DNA from: Verrucomicrobiaceae bacterium
GTDB taxonomy: Bacteria > Verrucomicrobiota > Verrucomicrobiia > Verrucomicrobiales > Akkermansiaceae
Assembly: GCA_027485615.1 (NCBI GenBank)
Contig: JAIXQS010000056.1
Span: 1-62,094, forward strand
Length of the DNA: 62,094 nucleotides
Reading direction: 5' to 3'
Of the stretch, positions 57,960-62,094 are shown one piece after another; position 1 is the first letter of the stretch, and each line of letters starts with the position of its first letter. A program made the translations under genes and the position numbers. A model generated the notes under the pieces. It was not told the origin of the DNA. It saw only the letters and a list, made by a program, of their open reading frames with translations, and ran no database searches.

Positions 57960-58880
57960 ATGAATGTAACCCGCTCATTTTTCACAGCACTTGCCGCAGG
58001 ATGCCTGCTGGTTTCCTGCGGGAGTGATGCACCGGAAATCAACCTGGACGAAGCCATGCCACCTCCCGGGGTAGGCCCGAAGATCCGCACGCCCGCCGGT
58101 GGTGGCGTGCGCGTGAATCCCGGCGGTAACGCGCAAATGCTGCCGCTCAACATCACCCCGCAGGAGGAAATCGCGTTTACGGATCCCGACAATCCTGACG
58201 CTGGCATACCGATGCTGGAGAACCTTATGGCCGCTCCCAAGAGAGGCCCGTGGGAGGAGAGCGAGACCATCGCCCGGCAGACCGCCGCCCGCGAGGGCAA
58301 GCCCATCCTCATCTGGTTCACCGACTCCGCCCGCAGCCCCATGTGCAAGGTTCTCAGCGCCGAGCTTTTTTCCAAAGCGGAATTCGAATCATGGGCGGCA
58401 GATAACGTCGTCCGCCTGCGCGTGGACACCAACGTATCGGCTGACGAGCCCGGCCTCTCTCTCGACGAGAAAATCACCCGTGAGACCGAGATGAAGGCTT
58501 ACGTGGGCCGCCTGAAAAAGCGCTACCGTGTCCTCGGCCATCCTTCCGTTCTGATGCTCAATCCCAGCGGCGAGGTCATCGAGCGCTTGCGCGGCTACAA
58601 GCGCGGCGACGCGGATTACTTCTGGGGCCTTATCAAGCAAAACACCATCGCCGCGCAAATCTCCAGCGAGAAGTGGCGGAAAGGGCTGGAGGCGAAAGGC
58701 TACCGCGACTGGCGCGGGGAAAGCGGGCGCAAGGTCTTCGCCAAGCTCTTCTCTTACTCCAAGGGCACGCTTATCCTCATCGAGCCCGGCGGCGAGCGTT
58801 TCCGGACGCAGGAGGGCAACCTGTCAAAGGAAGACAGGAAATGGCTGGCGGATCAGAAAACTCTGCGTGGCATCGAATGA
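57960..58880 (+). CDS. Thioredoxin-like lipoprotein with a single active-site cysteine
   Basis: A 306-residue protein. Lipobox LLVSC. The thioredoxin-like domain (about 95-215) reads GKPILIWFTDSARSPMCKVL, where a CxxC would be expected; only one Cys is present, so redox activity is doubtful. The cis-Pro loop is GHPSVLMLNPSG. The last 70 residues are unassigned. It follows the HhH gene by 3 nt and overlaps the next start. Confidence 0.8.
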   Translation: MNVTRSFFTALAAGCLLVSCGSDAPEINLDEAMPPPGVGPKIRTPAGGGVRVNPGGNAQMLPLNITPQEEIAFTDPDNPDAGIPMLENLMAAPKRGPWEESETIARQTAAREGKPILIWFTDSARSPMCKVLSAELFSKAEFESWAADNVVRLRVDTNVSADEPGLSLDEKITRETEMKAYVGRLKKRYRVLGHPSVLMLNPSGEVIERLRGYKRGDADYFWGLIKQNTIAAQISSEKWRKGLEAKGYRDWRGESGRKVFAKLFSYSKGTLILIEPGGERFRTQEGNLSKEDRKWLADQKTLRGIE

Positions 58881-59232
58881 GATTCCCCCTGCTGGTCATC
58901 CTGCCTTGTCTCGCCGCCTGCGCACCGAAACACACACCCGTGAGTTGCCCGGGATCAGCGATCGCATCGCGTGGGACGATCTGAGGACGGGCGACATCAT
59001 CCTGAAACCGGGACACGTCCTGATGTTCGCCGCACGGCGGGGCGATTACCTGATCGGTTATGAAGCCGGACCCATCCCGACATGGCGAGCCCGCCACTGC
59101 GCCATTCTGATCAGCTATCTCAAGGGGGATGGCTACTCGCCATGGCGATACAAAAACATGAGACCTCCCAGGCCCGTTGAAACGGAAGCCCGATACGAAA
59201 TCGTGTTCCGCTGGGATCGCTGGAGGATGTGA
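58877..59232 (+). pseudogene. Frameshifted lipoprotein, NlpC/CHAP-like C-terminus
   Basis: ATG 58877 overlaps the upstream stop and opens a lipoprotein signal (MRFPLLVILPCLAAC) that ends early at 58982-58984. From near 58945 another frame continues to 59232 with DRIAWDDLRTGDIILKPGHV and GYSPWRYKNM, the motif style of NlpC/P60 or YiiX-like hydrolases (GDIxxxxGHV). A frameshift or a small deletion explains the split. The full domain is not present. Confidence 0.55.
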
Positions 59233-59241
59233 GCAGCCGGA

Positions 59242-59619
59242 CTAGCTGAACTTCCCGCTGATGAACTCCACGAGCTTTTCATCGCTCATCTTGTTGGAGG
59301 TGCATTCCCTGGTGACGGTGTTCTTGAACTGCGGGGTTTCGGCCAGGTAATGGATGAATTGCTCCTGCACGGTGCCGGTGCCGGTCACGTGGATTTCGTC
59401 GGCGTTGGGCATGTGGCTGGTGATTTCCCTGAAGAACCGGCTTTGCCGCGTCCGCTCCTGGTTCTGCATGGTGTGTTCGCTGGAGTTGCCTCCCGCCCCC
59501 GCGTTGCTGGCGTGTCCCAGGACGGAAAATTCCTCCGTGGTGGCATCGGCATGGCCGACGATGGTGGCGTGATGCGTATCCATCCAAACGCCGAACTGCT
59601 TCCTGTTTTTTAAGGACAT
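59242..59619 (-). CDS. Host-attachment/eRF1-like small protein
   Basis: A 125-residue protein. KNRKQFGVWMDTHHATIVG and PNADEIHVTGTGTVQEQFIH place it with the family of host-attachment or translational-machinery-like proteins that share an eRF1-type fold. The His/Ser-rich middle (SNAGAGGNSSEHTMQNQERT) is typical. Function unproven. ATG 59619 was chosen over a longer frame with a non-conserved N-terminus. Confidence 0.75.
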   Translation of the reverse strand: MSLKNRKQFGVWMDTHHATIVGHADATTEEFSVLGHASNAGAGGNSSEHTMQNQERTRQSRFFREITSHMPNADEIHVTGTGTVQEQFIHYLAETPQFKNTVTRECTSNKMSDEKLVEFISGKFS

Positions 59620-59765
59620 CCGGACACCTTCGGCGGCATCGGGCCAATAGCGAACTGATAAATGGCACGATGTCGCCCCGTTCCCCTTCCTGCACCCCGC
59701 CACCGCAGCTTGATTTGGCCCCTCCATGGTCGAACTTTCCGGGACGGCCTCACGCTGCAGAACTC

Positions 59766-60365
59766 ATGAACAAAAAAATCCTGATCCTGTTCACCCTCGT
59801 CACTTCAGTTGTCCATCAGGCCTATGCGGAAGGCGGGCAGCACCTCTTCGTCCTTTCCGGCCAGTCCAACATGACTCCCTCTTTGTCTGCGGGCTTTCAG
59901 CAGTCCGTTGAGAACATCAAGGCCGATGAGAAAAAGCCGGGCATGGAAGCCCTGCTGGACGGCCGCTTCGCCAATCCCGAAGCGACCGGCAAAGGATGGA
60001 TCGCTTTCCCTGCAAATGATGCATCGGTTGAGTTGGTGGTCGATCTCGGCGAGGTCATGCCGATTGATTCCACGGCGGTCAGTTTGCTGGGGAGTCCGGG
60101 CGTGACGGCTTTCCCGAAGAAAATGACCTTTTCCATTTCCGAGGATGGCAAGAGCTACCGGGTTCTTAACTCACGGCACAACGGTGTGGCGTTCACGGTT
60201 GCCAAGCCGGCGCAAGAGGCGTTTCAGGACAAAACACGCAAACCCTGGAGCGTGCTGGTTTTGACCGATCAAGCGCAGACGCCCGCCCGCTTTATCAAGA
60301 TCGAGATAGTGACGGCGGAGGAGAAAGTGATGGTGGATGAAGTGATTGTTAATCCGAAAGGCTGA
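59766..60365 (+). CDS. Exported SGNH-remnant/discoidin-like chimera
   Basis: A 199-residue protein with a signal peptide (ILILFTLVTSVVHQAYA). Residues about 20-43 (GGQHLFVLSGQSNMTPSL) are the first block of a carbohydrate esterase (SGNH) with its Ser, then the rest of the esterase is missing. Residues about 55-199 are a beta-sandwich resembling F5/8 discoidin domains (ALLDGRFANPEATGKGW; VELVVDLGEVMPIDSTAV; RFIKIEIVTAEEKVMVDEVI). It probably keeps only a binding role. An internal deletion joined the two. Confidence 0.65.
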   Translation: MNKKILILFTLVTSVVHQAYAEGGQHLFVLSGQSNMTPSLSAGFQQSVENIKADEKKPGMEALLDGRFANPEATGKGWIAFPANDASVELVVDLGEVMPIDSTAVSLLGSPGVTAFPKKMTFSISEDGKSYRVLNSRHNGVAFTVAKPAQEAFQDKTRKPWSVLVLTDQAQTPARFIKIEIVTAEEKVMVDEVIVNPKG

Positions 60366-60445
60366 GCCTCGATCTGGCTCCCGCCCCCGATCCACCCGCT
60401 CCCGCAAGTTCCTGTCACGAGACGGATGCGCTGCGCGGAAAGAAT

Positions 60446-60461
60446 GCTTCGCTCGCGAAGC
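60446..60461. repeat. Short palindrome in the gap before tRNA-Ser
   Basis: GCTTCG-CTCG-CGAAGC, a 6-bp perfect stem, lies in the 60366-60515 gap. A CCTGCG/CGCAGG pair nearby is looser. No gene is evident in the gap. Confidence 0.35.
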
Positions 60462-60515
60462 TAGCTCCTGCGTTCGAACCCGGAGCTTCGCAGGCGTTCT
60501 CGTCCCGGCCTGAAA

Positions 60516-60558
60516 CGCCAACACCCCAACCCGGGAATACCGGGCTGGGGTGTTGGCG
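60516..60558 (-). terminator. Strong hairpin overlapping the tRNA-Ser 3' end
   Basis: CGCCAACACCCCAACCC (60516-60532) and GGGCTGGGGTGTTGGCG (60542-60558) form a 17-bp stem with one mismatch and a 9-nt loop. On the minus strand the stem starts with the tRNA's last bases, so it competes with the acceptor end until processing. No T-run follows, so termination efficiency is uncertain. Confidence 0.55.
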
Positions 60559-60643
60559 GAACGGGAGGGATTTGAACCCTCGGTAGAGTCACCCCTACGT
60601 TCCCTTAGCAAGGGAGTACTTTAGACCACTCAGCCACCGTTCC
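60554..60643 (-). tRNA. tRNA-Ser (anticodon GCU)
   Basis: A 90-nt tRNA including an encoded CCA. Acceptor stem GGAACGG / CCGTTCC with G73, D-arm GCTGAGTGGTC, anticodon loop TTGCTAA (anticodon at 60607-60609 on the plus strand), a long variable arm as in tRNA-Ser, and a T-arm with GGGTTCAAATCCC. It decodes AGC/AGU. Confidence 0.95.
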
Positions 60644-60732
60644 GTGAAAATCGCTTTGATCTGGCGAGATTTGGAACACGGGAATGGGGTCCCGTCAAGA
60701 ATGGGGTTCGCAGGAAACGGAATTTTTTGCGC

Positions 60733-61209
60733 TCACCGGCGGAGATGGCGTTTCACGGTGAAGTCCGGATGCTCTTCGATGATTTCGACCGTCGGGAAAT
60801 CCTGCTCGAACTCCGCGAGGTAGGTATCGCCCTCGTGGACGGCGTGGACGTGGCTGACGAGCCATTCGTCGATGCGGCCGGAGAGCGCCTTGTAAATCTC
60901 CGCGCCGCCGATCACGAAAATGTTTCCGTCCGTCTGCGGGATTTCCTCCGGTCTGTGGATGACCTCGACGCCGGTATGGCTCCATGTTTTGTCGCGGGTG
61001 AGGACGATGTTGCGGCGTTTCGGCAAGGGTCTGCCGATGGACTCGAAGGTTTTCCTGCCCATCAGCACGGGGTGGCCGAGGGTGGTTTTCTTGAAAAAGG
61101 CGAGATCCTCCGGGAGATGCCAGGGCAAGGTGCCGTCACGACCGATCAGGCGGTTTGGATCCATGGCGACGATGGCGATGAGGCTGGGCATGGGTGGGCG
61201 GGCGGTCAT
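60733..61209 (-). CDS. folA: Dihydrofolate reductase
   Basis: A 158-residue enzyme regenerating tetrahydrofolate. Motifs: LIAIVAMDPNRLIGRDGTLP, WHLPEDLAFFKKTT (active-site Asp/Glu region), VLMGRKTFESIGRPLPKRRN and IFVIGGAEIYKAL. It follows thyA by 4 nt, the classic thyA-folA pair. ATG 61209 was taken; ATG 61191 (MPSLIAIVA) is also possible. Confidence 0.95.
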   Translation of the reverse strand: MTARPPMPSLIAIVAMDPNRLIGRDGTLPWHLPEDLAFFKKTTLGHPVLMGRKTFESIGRPLPKRRNIVLTRDKTWSHTGVEVIHRPEEIPQTDGNIFVIGGAEIYKALSGRIDEWLVSHVHAVHEGDTYLAEFEQDFPTVEIIEEHPDFTVKRHLRR

Positions 61210-61213
61210 TCTG

Positions 61214-62026
<813 letters not shown>

Positions 62027-62070
62027 GGGGAAACTCTAAATTTTAAACTTTAAACCTCAAGGAAGATGAG
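62027..62070 (-). repeat. AT-rich shared leader upstream of thyA
   Basis: Read toward thyA: CTCATCTTCCTTGAGG, then TTTAAAGTTTAAAATTTAGA and GTTTCCCC, directly before the ATG at 62026. It is the same arrangement as at rarA, yidD and yceD. Confidence 0.6.
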
Positions 62071-62071
62071 G

Positions 62072-62094
62072 GGAACCGTGGTTTAGAAACCACG
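62072..62094 (+). repeat. 23-nt hairpin module, third copy of the ftsH-lpxB type
   Basis: Begins GGAACC, then CGTGGTTT-AG-AAACCACG. It differs from the copies at 6500 and 6566 only at paired arm positions and at the loop. It ends at the window edge, so any inverted partner would lie beyond. Confidence 0.6.

Noticed and set aside
60440..60500. A second tRNA, because GTTCGAACCC resembles a T-arm.
   Set aside because: No matching acceptor, D or anticodon arm can be drawn around it.

Overview
The window looks like a piece of a chromosome from a Verrucomicrobiota bacterium, probably the Verrucomicrobiales (Luteolibacter/Haloferula-like). This is inferred from gene content: a two-domain DUF1080 protein with Gfo/Idh and MFS partners, a formylglycine-type sulfatase, GQSNM-type SGNH remnants, many small lipoproteins, and proteins with repeated W-A-x-x-D-P motifs. 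The sequence is GC-rich, except for short AT-rich leaders. Most of it is housekeeping DNA. I see no prophage, transposase, CRISPR array or recognisable defence island.

Layout. 1-2100: accessory, with a 173-bp inverted-repeat element, a VapBC module, a frameshifted hypothetical gene and a Phd/RelE-type module broken by three in-frame stops. 2.1-18.9 kb: thrS, ftsH, lpxB, dprA, a possibly exported HDAC-fold deacetylase, an esterase with an internal deletion, rarA, a spermidine-synthase-like protein, a GYF membrane protein, then a tyrA-aroA-cmk/plsC operon whose last gene is a kinase-acyltransferase fusion. 19-30 kb: paired small lipoproteins, gpx, BrnTA, a TetR regulator, a metallo-beta-lactamase fold protein, pyrF, a MauE/DoxX protein, a palindrome-rich tandem repeat, an OppF-type ATPase, yidD, VapBC2 and an antitoxin-toxin-ABC ATPase operon. 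30-36 kb: ribD and an MFS-Gfo/Idh-DUF1080 operon that fits 3-keto-glycoside use. 36-51 kb: rpmJ, accD, ileS-lspA, yceD-rpmF-plsX, a degenerate PDZ protease, dapB, ftsK, and a fused circularly permuted ATP-grasp/alpha-E protein. 51-62 kb: a repeat-filled gap, a sulfatase, a valS operon, a host-attachment-like protein, an SGNH/discoidin chimera, tRNA-Ser(GCU), folA and thyA.

Three patterns do not follow from the gene list. (1) Intergenic spaces hold short hairpin modules, usually in inverted pairs, whose arms differ between copies by compensating changes; this is a REPIN/BIME-like family. (2) An AT-rich leader containing CTTCCTTGAGG followed by TTTAAA/TTTGAAA runs sits directly before the start codons of rarA, yidD, yceD and thyA, always in the sense orientation. 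(3) Four toxin-antitoxin modules have a -10 element ending 6-7 nt before the first start codon and no Shine-Dalgarno sequence, which predicts leaderless mRNAs. Gene decay is frequent: at least five loci carry stops, frameshifts or internal deletions.
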